DNA from: Sorghum bicolor
Taxonomy: Eukaryota; Streptophyta; Magnoliopsida; Poales; Poaceae
Direction: 5' to 3'
Assembly (NCBI RefSeq): GCF_000003195.3
Contig: NC_012871.2
Location: forward strand, 53,038,843-53,102,842
Length of the DNA stretch: 64,000 nucleotides
The notes beneath the pieces were generated by a model. It was not told the DNA's origin, did no database searches, and saw nothing but the letters and a program-made list of their open reading frames with translations. A program made the position numbers and the translations under genes. Position 1 is the stretch's first letter; the number at the start of each line of letters is the position of its first letter. Of the stretch, positions 31,469 to 42,705 are shown in pieces.

Positions 31469-32676
31469 TGTTGACGGTTCTTAAGTATCAATTACAATTA
31501 TCAAATAAACAAGAGAAAGGACCAATATACAAACAACACCTAGAATTAGGGATTGATCTGACAGAATTCCACGAGTTTTGTTGTTTATCTGTTTCTACAG
31601 GGGGTTATCCGGAAATAAGGAAGAAAGGCCCACATGTCAGGATTACTTAGAGATATTAACGCACCACACAATTTTCTACCATCTAGAAGACTCCAGAAGC
31701 CACGGGAACGAACGGGAAGGCGATCGGGCCCGAGGGCAGGGCGCCCGCCCTCCCCCCTAGGGCGCCCACCCTAGAGTTGTGACCAATTCCGTCCAACTTC
31801 GTGGATCATGCTCCACCGACCTAAAGGATCGAGGATAACCGTTCAATCAATGTCGGTTTGATCCGACGGCCCACGTTTACCTAAGGGGACTATATAAGCA
31901 GACCCCCTGGCCCCTGGAGGAGGAGAAGTTCATCATAGAGTTGAGAGGTGCCCTCGAAGGATAATCTCTCCTCTAAATAGACTTAGGGCTTAGCATCTAA
32001 TGTGAGTAGACTAGATCTACTAGATTGAGAGAGATAGAGTGGAGGTGTAGATCCGAGGAAGCCCGACCTGTCGGTGTCTACTCTGAGGTTGTACCTGCGG
32101 GATCAAGTCTTCTAACCTGAGGCTTGCTCCTAGGATTCTTCAGTATTTCGATTTCTAAATTCTAGTAAGTTCTTGTTTTATTGTTCTTCGGTTTATGAGT
32201 TTACTTTGATCTCTTCGCGTAGAGTTTAGAGTAATCATCTCTAGCGTAAACGTGGTGTTTGGGCTAGGATACTCATAGATATCCTCTGACTAGCTGGACT
32301 GTGGTAGTAGCGAGGAACGTGACATTTCCAAGTTACCTTTGCAGCCCATATCCCGTTAGTAGGATCGACAGGGTTTATAGGTGCGGGTTGAACATCCTCT
32401 GTGGTGTCTAGATTCCGTAAGCCTCCCCAACAGAACAGTAGATTATCCTTACCAAGGTTAGAACGAGATTACAGTTGTAGTCTTCTCTATATATCACTCA
32501 CATCGAGAAACATTCTTTGTAGCCTAAAGGTTAGTAGTAATAGACTGGGTTAGTCAGATGCACTCTTTCTCCTAGTGGTAAAAATATAAATACGATACTC
32601 TGGATAACATCCCGGGTGAAGTGCTCACCAATATCCGTGCGCTTGCGGATCAATTCCTTATTGCGTTCCCAAATAT
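31469..32676 (+). repeat. 3' LTR of element B (last ~5 bases missing)
   Basis: It starts TGTTGACGG and matches the 5' LTR from 31535 on. It ends at CCCAAATAT where the 5' LTR continues TCAACA-like to its end; LINE sequence follows directly. It carries GGGCGCCCGCCC (31739-31750) and an added GGGCGCCCACCC (about 31760-31771) not present in the 5' LTR. TATA CTATATAAGC is near 31890. Confidence 0.85.
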
Positions 32677-33312
32677 GAATAGTCAGTTCAGCAATAAAGG
32701 ACATAGAGAACAGAATGGTGGCCATATAGTAAACAGGAATAGCACAGAGGACAGATTGAATGTAAGTTAGTCTACCTACGTGGTTAAGCTTGTTGGCCTT
32801 AACAGTTGTGAATTTGGCATGGAATTTATTTTTGATAAAAGCATAAGCTTTGTTCCTGTCTTTATGATTAAAAATTAGAAGATGACCCACATGGAGAGTG
32901 TTTGGTTGAAGGTCAGGAACAGGAAAGATACCTTTAATTTGATGTTGAATTTGAGCAGGCACATTCTTGCTAAATAAAATACATGATTTATTGAGATTGG
33001 GAGTCTGACTGATTGGTTGCAAAATTCGTAAAGAGCCACGTGAATTGTTTGAGCCTCTTGTAGGTTAGCCTTGCCACAAATAATTAAATCATCTGCAAAG
33101 AGGAGAGAGTGGATTGGGGGACATCCCTGTCCTAGAGATATACCTGTAAGGTTGGCAGTATGTAAATGTTGTTGGAGGGAAATAGATAATTCATTAATAG
33201 CGACTACAAAGAGATAGGGGGATAAAGGGCAGCCCTATCTGATTCCTCTGGTAGCTGAGAAACATGCAGTGGGTTCACCATTGAGAAGTATGGAAAAAGT
33301 GGTTGTAGAAAT
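32677..33312 (-). pseudogene. LINE (L1-type) reverse transcriptase fragment
   Basis: Read on the minus strand, the segment encodes part of a non-LTR RT: GCPLSPYLFVVAINELS, then the catalytic FADD box (SLLFADDLIICGKANLQEAQ), then the downstream region with FSKNVP, IKGIFPVPDLQPN and LNHVGRLTYIQSVLCAIPVYYM. All are typical of plant L1 elements. The frame is broken at several places and neither endonuclease nor RNase H is present. It is bounded by the B LTR and the C1 LTR. Confidence 0.8.
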
Positions 33313-34845
33313 TGAAAGAGCATCTAGGCCCCTAGTGATTTCGGTGATTAATGACAATGTTGATTACTATGACTAACGTGTGTTTTGCAGAGGCAAAGTC
33401 ATAGGTAAGGTCATGGTAATAGGTACTCGATGGACAGGGACGTACATGCCTACTTAATAGTGAAAATCGTTTCGGTTTCAAAGGATGGATGGACATCGCC
33501 AAGACTAGACTAGGTCTTAGTGCCATATGGTGAAGAAGGGCGCTTAGAGTAATTTAGGACTTTGTTTTCCTTTGACCGTACTATTAAGAGGGGCTTTGAT
33601 CTAGTAGCTTGACTTAGGCAAGGCTTTAGGTTTAGGTGTGGTGCACACTTGGTAAACCTAGCACTATGCAGCTCAAAGATAGTCCTTAGATCGAGAGAAA
33701 CCAACTTCGTTTTGGAGCGATCGCGTTTCGACAAAGTTAGGGTGCCCAAGGGGGCACCGGACGCTGCACCGGACGCTCTGTGAGTGCGTCTGGTGAGGTC
33801 CTTAGCTGTTGAGAGTTCGGGTGCTTTAGGGTTAGGCACCGGACGCTGGCACCGGACTCACCGGGCAGCGTCCGGTCCCACACCTAGGGAGGGTGTAATC
33901 TTCCCCGAGCACCGGACGCACCGGGTAGCGTCCGGTCCCGTACTCAGGGAGTTTGTAAAACTCCATCGAGCACCAGACGGTGCCACTGAACGCTGAGAGT
34001 TAGCGTCCGGTGACCTGTCAGACGCAGGTACAGTTAGCCGTTATGGAGCACCGGATACTCGGTGCAGAGCGTCCGGTGCAACATAAAGAGCGTCCGGTGA
34101 CCCCGTTTTCAATGGAAAACGGTTGGCTGACCTTTGGACTTCGTGGGGAGTATTTATACTCCTCCACCTCATCCATGAGAGGTCTCTTGCCCGTTTGAAC
34201 ATCTGAGAAACTTGTTGTAGAGCAAGAGTGTAGCAAGAGCCTAGAGAGGATTGAGATTTGAGTGATTTCTTGAGAGAATCCTTTTCTAGTGAATTCCAAG
34301 AGTCAAGTGTGCATCCACCACTCTCTAGAGCCTTGTTTGGGTCAAGTGAGAGTTCTTTGCTTGTTACTCTTGGTGATTGCCATCACCTAGACGGTTCGGT
34401 GGTGATTGGAGGCACGAAGACCGCCTAGAGTTCTTGTGGGTGGCTCGTGTCAAGCTTGTGAGCGGTTTTGGGCGATTCACCGCGACGGAGTGTCGAAGAA
34501 TCAGCCCGTAGAGAGCACTTGGTCCTTGCGCGGACCAAGGGGGAGCAAGACCCTTGCGCGGGTGCTCCAACGAGGACTAGTGGAGAGTGGCGACTCTCCG
34601 ATACCTCGGCAAAACATCGCTGAGCACTTTCTTCCACTACTCCTTTACATTCTAGCATTTACTTTGTGCTTTTTACTTTCTTAGAATTGCCTTGCTAGAA
34701 TAGGATTGGAACTAGGTTGCAAAACTTTTATCCGGCAGCTCTCTAGGTCACTCTAGGCACAAGGGGTTGAATTGGAGCTTATAGTTTGCTTGAATTTTTA
34801 GAGAAGCCCAATTCACCCCCCCCTCTTGGGCATCTTGTCCTTTCA
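33313..34845 (+). repeat. 5' LTR of copia element C1
   Basis: TGAAAGAGCATC...GTCCTTTCA, with inverted ends TTGAAAG/CTTTCAA. Between 33755 and 34105 it is packed with CACCGGACGC and GCGTCCGGTG modules in both orientations (for example about 33757, 33768, 33838, 33871, 33910, 33929, 34002, 34068, 34091). A TATA-like AGTATTTATACT is near 34148. ATTCACCCCCCCCTCTTGGGC precedes the end. Confidence 0.8.
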
Positions 34846-34847
34846 AT

Positions 34848-34860
34848 TGGTATCGGAGCC
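34848..34860 (+). promoter_or_regulatory. primer-binding site of C1 (initiator tRNA-Met type)
   Basis: TGGTATCGGAGCC lies two bases after the LTR end. It matches the initiator tRNA-Met complement TGGTATCAGAGC with one change, as in other Sireviruses. Confidence 0.8.
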
Positions 34861-34898
34861 TAGTGCTCATTATTTAGGCTTCATCGCCTAGAGAAAAG

Positions 34899-37322
34899 AT
34901 GTCTATCGAGGATGGACCGCCACCCATGTTCGATGGAGATGACTTCCCGTATTTTAAAATACGGATGGAGTCATACCTTGAGGCATGTGATGTAAAATGC
35001 CTAAAAGCCGCGACCAAAGGGTTTACCCCTCCGGAAAAAGACACCGCTCTTACTCCACAAGAGCAAGAAAACGAGAAGTGGAATGCGAAGGCCAAAAACC
35101 ATATTTTTAGAGGCCTTTGCAAAGAGGTGTTCAACCGCGTTCGGAGCCACAAAACCGCCAATGCTCTTTGGAAGGAACTTTGTGCGCTCCATGAGGGATC
35201 AAAGAGTGAACGCGAGGAACGCTATCACTTAGTGATGAACAAGCTTAATACATTTGAGATGCTTCCCAAAGAAAATGCTAATGAAATGTATTCTCGCTTG
35301 AATGTCATTGTAGAGGAGCTAAATGGACTTGGGCTCACTCAAATGAGTGCGGCGGATGTCACAAGGAAGATACTATGTGTGCTTCCCATTGAGAAATATG
35401 GGCACATAGTAACCGTGCTTCACCAAGGCGATCTCTTCACCGCTACACCAACCGCCATATTGGGGAAGATAAATGCTCATGAGATGTACATGCACATGAA
35501 CCCCCAAGATGGCTCCTCATCGGCCAAGAAGGAGAAGAAGGACTTGGCCCTCAAAGCTTCTCACAAGGGCAAGGCCAAGAAGATTGAAGTTGAGCCATCA
35601 ACTTCAAGTGATGATGATGCATTCATTGCCCTCATAGTGAGAAGGACCACAAAGATGTTGAAGAAGCTCAACAAGAATGGAGTCAACTTTGACTCCAAGA
35701 AGAAGAAGTTCTTCACAAGTAGCAAGAGAAAGCCCATCTCCGAGATGGATTGCTACAATTGTGGTGAGCTTGGCCATCTTGCTCATCAATATCCAAAGTC
35801 CAAGAAGGAAAAATACAAGAAGAAGAACAAAGAGCAAGATGATTCAAGTGATGATGACAAGAATGACAAGAAGCAATACAAGAAGAAAGGTGGCAAGAAG
35901 AAGGAGCACTACAAGAAGAAAAATGGAAAGGCTTACATTGTTGGTGATTGGCTCACCGACATTGAGAGCCCAAGTGGTGATTCTTCCGAAAATGAGAGTG
36001 ATGATGAGAAGGTTGCCGCCATTGCCATTGATGCTCCATCACCACCATCTTCACCACCATCTACATCCTCTACACACCTATGCCTCATGGCTAAGGGTGA
36101 TCGGAAGGTACAAAGTGAGGATGAGAGTAGTGAAAGTGATAGTGAATACGAATCACCTTCTTATGATGAACTTGTAAAACTTCTTAACAAGTACACAAAT
36201 GTCATAATAAAATCTAGAAGTGAAAATGAAAAGCTTGAACTTGAAAATGAAACACTTCTAGCAAAGCTTAAGTCTAGTGATGAGCTTAGAGATCAAAATG
36301 AGATCATGACCACTAAGCTCAAGGAGCTCAAACTCTCTCTAAAAGAGCTTAAAGAAAAACATGATAAACTAGAGAGTGTTCATGATGAGCTTATCACTAG
36401 ATATAGAGCAATGAAAGAAGAGCTAACAACTCTAAAAGCAAACTATGACAACCTTGAGATTGCTTATGAACTTGCAATTGATGAAACACATGTTGCTACT
36501 AACAATGTTGCTAAGCTTGATGTAGCCACAACTTGTGATGACTTACTTGTGGAGAGCACAAGCAAATGTGTTGATTGCAAGGGCAAGAAAGTGGTAGTGG
36601 CCGAAAGCTATGAGAACACTATCAAGCTCAAGGATGAAATTGTCATGCTCAAGAAAGAGTTGCAAGAGCAAGCCAAGCACTAGACCATTGTGATTGAGTC
36701 ACTTGATCAAGACAAGAAGCTTGCATATGAGAACAAGTTGCTCAAGGAAGAAAATCAATATCTCAAGCTTGGTTTGATGTATGACAAGCAAGAAGAAGAT
36801 GAGACATTCATCCTAGATGAGTTAGCTAGCAACAATGACCCAATCATCAAGAAGCTAACTCAAGAGAACAACAAGCTCAAGAAAGAGAAGGAACATCTAA
36901 CCATGGGGTTAGCGAAGTTCATAAAAGGGAAGGACCTTCAAAGTGAGCTTTTCATGAACACAGTCATGAAGATGGACAAGAGTGGGATTGGCTACAAGGC
37001 TCATCAAACAAAGCTCATCAAGTCACTAGCCACTCATGATCAACCAAGCAAGCCAAAGCCAAAGAGATGCTTTGAGTGTGGTCAAGAAGGACACTTTGCT
37101 CATGAGTGTAAGGCACCACTACCACCACCCTTGCCCAAGCATGCAAGACCATTTGCCTTCAATGCTCACTACATTGTAAGGAAAGACAAGAGTGGCAAGG
37201 TCAAGGTTAGCTTCATGGGGCCGCCCAACAAGCAAAGGCCAAAGAAGATTTGGGTGCCAAAGCAACTAGTAGAGAAGGTCAAGGGCCCTAAGCAAATGTG
37301 GGTCCCTAAATCTCAAGCTTGA
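34899..37322 (+). pseudogene. gag of copia element C1 (one in-frame stop)
   Basis: Gag begins MSIEDGPPPMFDGDDFPYF and has a UBN2-type gag core (about residues 20-210). A CCHC knuckle at about residue 287 has its last Cys replaced by Tyr (CYNCGELGHLAHQY). Lys-rich and acidic segments and a long coiled coil (residues ~430-595) follow. An in-frame TAG at 36681-36683 (probably from CAG) interrupts it, and the same frame then continues through another coiled coil and a second, intact knuckle CFECGQEGHFAHEC to TGA at 37320-37322. The total of about 807 codons with two knuckles and a coiled coil fits Sirevirus Gag. It would package element RNA. Confidence 0.8.
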
Positions 37323-37336
37323 TCTCTTGTGTGTAG

Positions 37337-38019
37337 GTCAACTACAAGACCGGTGGATCACATTGGGTGATTGATAGTGGTTGCACTCAACATATGACCG
37401 GAGATCCCCGGATGTTCACCTCTCTTGATGAAGATGTTGACAACCAAGAGAAGATCACATTTGGTGACAATTCAAAAGGCAAGGTCAAGGGAATAGGAAA
37501 GGTTGCTATTTCAAATGACAACTCCATCACCAATGTGCTCTATGTGCAATCATTGAGTTTTAACTTGCTCTCGGTTGGACAACTTTGTGATCTTGGATTT
37601 GAATGCTTATTCAAGAAGAAGGAAGTAATTGTGACCAAGGAAGATGACAATGAAGTGATATTCAAAGGCTTCCGGCACAACAACCTATATGTAGTTGATT
37701 TCTCATCTGATGAAGTGGATGTCAAAGCTTGCTTATTCACCAAGACTTCACTTGGGTGGTTGTGGCATAGAAGGTTAGCACATGTTGGAATGGGCACACT
37801 CAAGAAGTTGATGAAGAAAGAATTGATTAGAGGCTTGAAGGATGTGACTTTTGAAAAGGACAAGCTTTGTAGTGCATGTCAAGCGGGCAAGCAAGTTGCA
37901 AACACTCATCCTACCAAGGCCTATCTCTCTACTTCAAGAGTGCTTGAGCTACTTCACATGGATTTATTTGGACCAACAACATATGCTAGTCTTGGAGGTA
38001 ACAAATATTGCTTGGTCAT
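37337..38019 (+). pseudogene. pol of C1: protease and integrase start (cut by T2)
   Basis: Pol is in a different frame from gag and opens right after a TAG at 37334-37336. Protease has the D-S-G motif (VIDSGCTQHMTGD). The GAG-pre-integrase finger follows (WHRRLAHVGM, CSACQAGKQ), then the integrase core start LHMDLFGPTTYASLGGNKYC ending LVI at the T2 insertion. No stop is seen within this part. The TTGTGTGTAG before the frame resembles a splice acceptor but I have no other evidence for splicing. Confidence 0.8.
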
Positions 38020-38656
38020 TGTTGATGCAAAACTGATCTGCAAACACAAAGGGCTAATACCCGATACAAACGTTAAGGCGTGCCAGCCGATTTAACCTTA
38101 CTATCGGCAAAGGTGGTAACTCGAATACTTTAGTCCTGACAACAGCGATGCGCCCGGATGTCACGGCTAAGAGGTATTCACGCGGAACTTGAGAACACGC
38201 CGAGCTTAAGTCGACGAATTCCTAAGAACTCGTAGTAAAAAGGAAAAAGTATGACGAAGTCGTCGAAAAAGTAGATGCTGGAATATGAGTAAAAACGTGT
38301 ATTTGATTGATTGATAGATGTTCTGATTACAAGGTCCTAGGGCTTATATTTATACCCTGCTCAAAGAGCTACGACCAGACACGATTAGAATTCGAATTCC
38401 AAATTACACGGAACCCGTATACAAAACGATGCGAATAACTAAGGAAATAATAAAACCATCCTTCGTGACAAACCGAAACTCCTCCACATGACAACTGGCA
38501 GCTTCCAGACTCCTCCTTCGCGTCATCGGCAATCCCCTTGCCATAGTCATCGGCAGACCCTTTTACTTGGTCATCGGCACCATATTACCAGCAACCCGCA
38601 TCGTACTGCCACCCTGTCCTGCCATCCTGGACACGTGCCCAAAAATGGTGTCAACA
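38020..38656 (-). repeat. 3' LTR of T2
   Basis: TGTTGATGCAAAAC...GTGTCAACA in plus-strand view. It contains GTCATCGGCA at 38522, 38546 and 38570, exactly 24 bases apart. The polypurine tract (CATGCCCCCCAGTTTC in plus view, 38657-38672) abuts it. Confidence 0.95.
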
Positions 38657-39296
38657 CATGCCCCCCAGTTTCGGAGTATAAAACTATTAATGCTCCGAAA
38701 TTCTCTGCAGTAATGATGTCTTCTCCGCAATTAATGCCCCTAATCTGGTAACCGACAACCTCAATCTGGACACCTCTGATCCTAATCCTCCGCATATCCC
38801 TCGAAATCTTCAACTTCCTAAACGGGCATCTCTCTTAGTCGTGCATCGGCAACAATACCGTTACAAAGATCTGCCGATGCTCTGCCCAGGAGATTCGCAA
38901 AAAACGGTTACTTCCCCTCTATCCGCCCATCGGCAGGATGACCGTTATAGAATATCACCGATGGACCGACCAGGAGATCGCACACAGTAAAATATCTTTA
39001 GATAATGACCGCTTCCTGTCAAATCACCTGCACAATCCCTGGATTATCGTGCGAACAGTTACCATATCCACTTGAGTACCCTCGGGCTTCTCGGATGCGG
39101 CAAAGAAATAAGTCAGATTTGCCCTTGTCCATCTTGTCCTATAAATAGTTCCTTCTTGGGTACTCCTCCCCCATTACATCATTCTGCCATCCAACTTCAC
39201 TTTTCCAGCGGCGGCGCCATTCTCAATCCTCAAGATTTCCGACAAGCATTCTTCTTCATCAACTCCGGCGCCCTCCAGCGTCCCCTTCACGACAAG
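38657..39296 (+). promoter_or_regulatory. promoter and leader of the antisense PMD-like gene (T2)
   Basis: It contains the polypurine tract, several ATCGGC motifs, a region conserved with T1 and T3 (CAGTAAAATATCTTT, ATCGTGCGAACAGTTACC), the TATA box TATAAATA at 39140-39147, and a CT-rich leader to the ATG at 39297. Conservation of the TATA box in all three copies (28828-28835 minus, 39140-39147, 51579-51586) supports a real promoter. Confidence 0.7.
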
Positions 39297-42200
39297 ATGG
39301 CCGTTGGCTTCGTCGTCCCTGAGGTCAGACTTCCATCTCATCTGCTGTACCTTTTTCCTGCATTCCTGTTCATCTGCGATTCATCTTACCGAATTTTTTC
39401 CTTCTCCTTGTTCTTTGTATCTTTATTCCCCAAAACACTAGGAGTTATCCAACAAAATTGTCATTCCTATCGATCAACCACATCTTCAATGCCTCGGCCC
39501 TCTAGGGGATCCAGATCCAACCGACCTTATCAATGCAGAAACCAACAGGATTCCCTTTAGAGCTGAAAACTTTGCTTTAGATCTATGGAAGGACACCTTT
39601 CGCTCTTGGCCTAGCCCTACTGTAGGGTGGAAAGACTGGTTCTTGAGGGTAAGCAACTCTTATGAAGTTCAATGGGGTGAGAGGAAACTAGCTCAATGCA
39701 TTAGACTGTCCATTGCCGATATGCACAGGAACGAGTCATTGCTGATAGCTGCATCTTACTTTTGGTCAGACACTCTCAACGCTTTTGTTTTTGGCCACGG
39801 CCCTGCTTCTCCTACCCTTGCCGATGTAGCCATGCTTACTGGGTTAGACATATCTTCTGCCGATAGCACCCACTTTTTTGATACCGCCCCCAGTGCCAAA
39901 GTGGAGACTCGCGCTATCGGCGGTTGGTCAGGGTACATCCAGAAGTACCGCGGGAGAGGGCCTGTCACCATAAAGGAGCAAACCACCTTTCTGAACATGT
40001 GGCTAGACAAGTTTGTATTCTGTGGTCGATCGGCAGGACCGACTTCTGTCTATCTATCGGCAGCAGAAAGACTGGCTAGCGGTGGTCAATTTCCTCTCGG
40101 CCGTTATTTGCTCGGCGATGTTTATCACCTTCTTCATCAGGTAGTCCAGAAACTCCTGCTCGGCCAACCTATCGGCAACTTGGGAGGTCCTTGGTGGTTT
40201 ATTAATATGTGGCTCAATCTGCACCTGCACAAGCGCCTCGATCTCAACTTGTTCTCTCAGCACTTCCCAAGAGATATAGCCGAGAACCATATGTTGGGTG
40301 AAGAGGAATCGGCAACACGTGCCCCCCTGAACTTTGGCGAAGCTGTTATAGTTTTACCCGGTTCAGGGAACACTCCGGATCAGATCGGCCGATTCTTCGA
40401 GACGCTGTATGAGGGTTTGGCCAGAGATGAACGACCATGGCTGGCTTATGACGACCCAGATAGCATGCTCCCTCTGACCTTCAATCCGTTTGACGAAGCT
40501 CTTGATAGGGACAATGAGGTGATGATGGCAATCGTGACTCCCAGAGCCATACCAGTGAATTTCTTCGGCAGCACGTAAACCTCTCCCCAAACCTATGAAT
40601 TTTATAATCCATCGGCATTAGCTCGCCAGCTAGCTTTCGGCCAATTGCCGATCGCACTTCCTTATGCCGATGTAATAAAGCCCAGAGAACCCATCGCCAA
40701 CCTCCTCGAGTGGACTCGAGTAGCCCAGCTACCACCAAATGCCGATACGGATGTAGATCTGTCAGAATGGGTTCCAGCCGCCTTTATCACCCAGGCATAC
40801 AAGCTATGGTGGACAGAATGGAAAGAGAATCTGTTCTGCAGATCGGCCCTCTCATACCGCGGCATGATCGACCCCGAATATGAAGTCCCTGATGACACTG
40901 TAAGTATTTTGAACCGATGCCTCATTTTCCAATATCACTCCCATCGGTAACTTACCCCTGTATTCCTTTTGCAGATTGACAACACCCCCCCATCAATTAG
41001 CAGGAGTGGCAAGCCGATCGAATTATTCCCATCAGGCCCGATCTCCTCAATCGGCCATAATGCTCCCACTCTGGCTTCCATCGTGCACCGGGGTGCGCGT
41101 CTCAAGAAAGTTACCACCAGGAAAACTCCACCGGTAACTGCTTCCACTCTGGCGCAAGCTTTCAAGGCAATCTGTTAAAACCTTTTTTTTTTTATTTACG
41201 CTGACTATCTTTGTATCGGCTGTCTGTGCTCATAAACTCCTTTTTGTTGTCGCAGCAAACTGGTGCATCGGCGAAAGTCAAACGCCAAGGCGCCGATGCC
41301 CCCCAGTCTAGCCAGCCAAAGAGGAAGGGCATCCACGGTACTAAGACTGGAACAAAGCGCCAGAAAGTGGCAACTCCTCCTTCTCCTCCGGTGTTTTCAA
41401 TTCCGGTGGAATCTTCCCCTTCTTCTCCAGACGTCCAGGCACAGCAAGTACTATCTCCACAACCAACACAGGAAGCACCACAGATGGAAGAACCCCAACA
41501 GGAAGAACCTCAAACGGCAGGTATGTCAGCTGATGTAGGTGAACAAACAACTGGCCCGGCAGGTACAGTTACATCATCGGCGGTCTCCTCAATTCAAACA
41601 ACTGTTGTTTCTCCTCCGGGTAACATATCTCAACAATACTCCTACCGATAAACTTATTCTCATTCATTCTTATAATCCTTCCTGTCTTCTTTCAGGCGAT
41701 ATCGTTCTATCGGCAACATTTGCCGATCAACCTGCAGCTCCATCGGCCTCTCTGAGTCAAAGGCAAGAAATTGCCTTGAAGCAAGTAAGTCATCCACTTT
41801 TCCATCAGTATCGTCTGCCGAAGCTTTGACCATAAAATTGACCTATTTCATTTTCATTTTCAGGAACAAGATTCTCCTAACAGCTTGTTCTCCTTCGCTA
41901 TTGATATCTTCGAAGAAGAAGGCGAGGAAGCAAGCTCCTCTCGGGCAGTTGGAATTGTATCGGCAGAAACCAGAGCTAAGCTGGAGGAGCTATCGGCCAT
42001 ACTTCATCAAGACACAACTCAACTGGTCAACGATTCTGACCCAGCCAAGGCCCTGTTCAAGACTCTTAGAGGCCAAATTCCTGCCGATGCTGAAGAAACA
42101 CTTTTCCACGCTGCACATCTAGAAAGCCGCCAGCTACAGTACCAGAGAGCTACTCGACGCCTTGCCGATAGAGCCGCTCAAATCCAGTTCTCTGAAGAGA

Positions 42201-42559
42201 TGATGAAAGAAAAACTCTTAGCCGATGAGAAACATAAGAACATCGGCACCTTAAAGTCCTCAGGTGATGCACTGAAGCAGAAAGTGTCTGATCTATCGGC
42301 AAAAAGAGAAGCTCTGCTGGCTGAACTCAAGCAAGTAGAAGACGCTCTGTCCCAAGCCCAGCAAGAAGAGAGTCAACTGCTGGAGACCATCAAGTATCTT
42401 GAACAGGAACGAAACGTCCATGGTCGCAAAGCGCTGCAACTGAAGAGGAAGCTGAAGCCGATCGAAGATTCTGCCGATGATGATATCAAAGAGATAGAGA
42501 CAGCCAACCAGATTCGGCTGCGCGCCATATCCGCAATCCAAGCGCTGCTGAACATCTGA
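39297..42559 (+). pseudogene. antisense multi-exon PMD-like gene of T2 (one premature stop)
   Basis: Exons inferred from conserved GT-AG borders and frame: 39297-39323, 39442-40899, 40975-41166, 41256-41619, 41696-41784, 41864-42559 (phases 0,0,0,1,0), about 940 codons. Exon 2 encodes a plant mobile domain-like region (SLLIAASYFWSDTLNAFVFG, ADVAMLTGLDI, WLDKFVFCG, GGPWWFINMWLNLHLHKR). Exon 4 is Pro/Ser/Gln-rich. Exon 6 is a long coiled coil (KREALLAELKQVEDALSQAQ). PMD proteins act in plant chromatin silencing and are known as passengers of Tat-lineage elements. A TAA at 40576-40578 replaces what is AAA in T3. The donor after 41166 is GC instead of GT. It is antisense to gag-pol and converges on pol. 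Confidence 0.8.
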
Positions 42560-42610
42560 AGCTTTCATCGGCGACACACCTTTGTTTCTCCGCTTTTAGC
42601 TTTTAGTCTA

Positions 42611-42695
42611 GCCGATAAGACTGTTATCGGCATCTTTTTGAAACATTAAGTCTGCCTTTGAACATTTAAATCCAGCCGATAGGAGTGTTATCGGC
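42611..42695. repeat. twin GCCGATA...TATCGGC hairpins between antisense gene and pol (T2)
   Basis: 42611-42631 (8-bp stem GCCGATAA/TTATCGGC, 5-base loop) and 42675-42695 (7-bp stem plus a G-T pair). They lie in the 146-base gap between the stop codons of the converging genes. The equivalents in T1 and T3 are conserved in position and spacing, 64-66 bases start to start. Confidence 0.85.
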
Positions 42696-42705
42696 ACTTA
42701 AACTT

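Larger units (their letters stand above)
12490..32676 (+). mobile_element. Athila-like Ty3/gypsy element B, interrupted by T1
   Basis: A near-complete, inactive element in plus orientation: 5' LTR lacking its first ~66 bases (12490-13615), tRNA-Asp primer site (13624-13641), gag-protease-RT-RNase H-integrase (about 13747-18140), an extra ORF (18502 onward) split by T1 (18879-29967), a 3' region, and a 3' LTR (31469-32676). The two LTRs are clearly homologous but differ by several percent plus a 20-odd-base insertion, so the insertion is old. Its relation to element A is shown by the integrase sequence, LTR ends and gene order. Confidence 0.85.
33313..38019 (+). mobile_element. copia (Sirevirus-like) element C1, 5' part
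   Basis: 5' LTR (33313-34845), initiator-Met primer site, gag with coiled coil, protease and the start of integrase, cut at 38019 by T2. A further 217 bases of integrase lie at 50270-50486 before T3. RT, RNase H and the 3' LTR must be beyond 64000. LTR structure, long Gag and gene order (PR-INT first) fit the Sirevirus (Maximus/SIRE) lineage. Confidence 0.85.

Noticed and set aside
33784..34198. ORFs through the CACCGGACGC repeats
   Set aside because: Products of the repeat modules in the C1 LTR in several frames; not genes.
34899..37322. Host zinc-knuckle/coiled-coil gene
   Set aside because: It directly follows a copia LTR and primer site and leads into protease-integrase, so it is Sirevirus gag.
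39297..42559. Host gene fragment captured by chance
   Set aside because: The same exon structure and promoter occur in T1, T2 and T3 at the same place, so it belongs to the element family.
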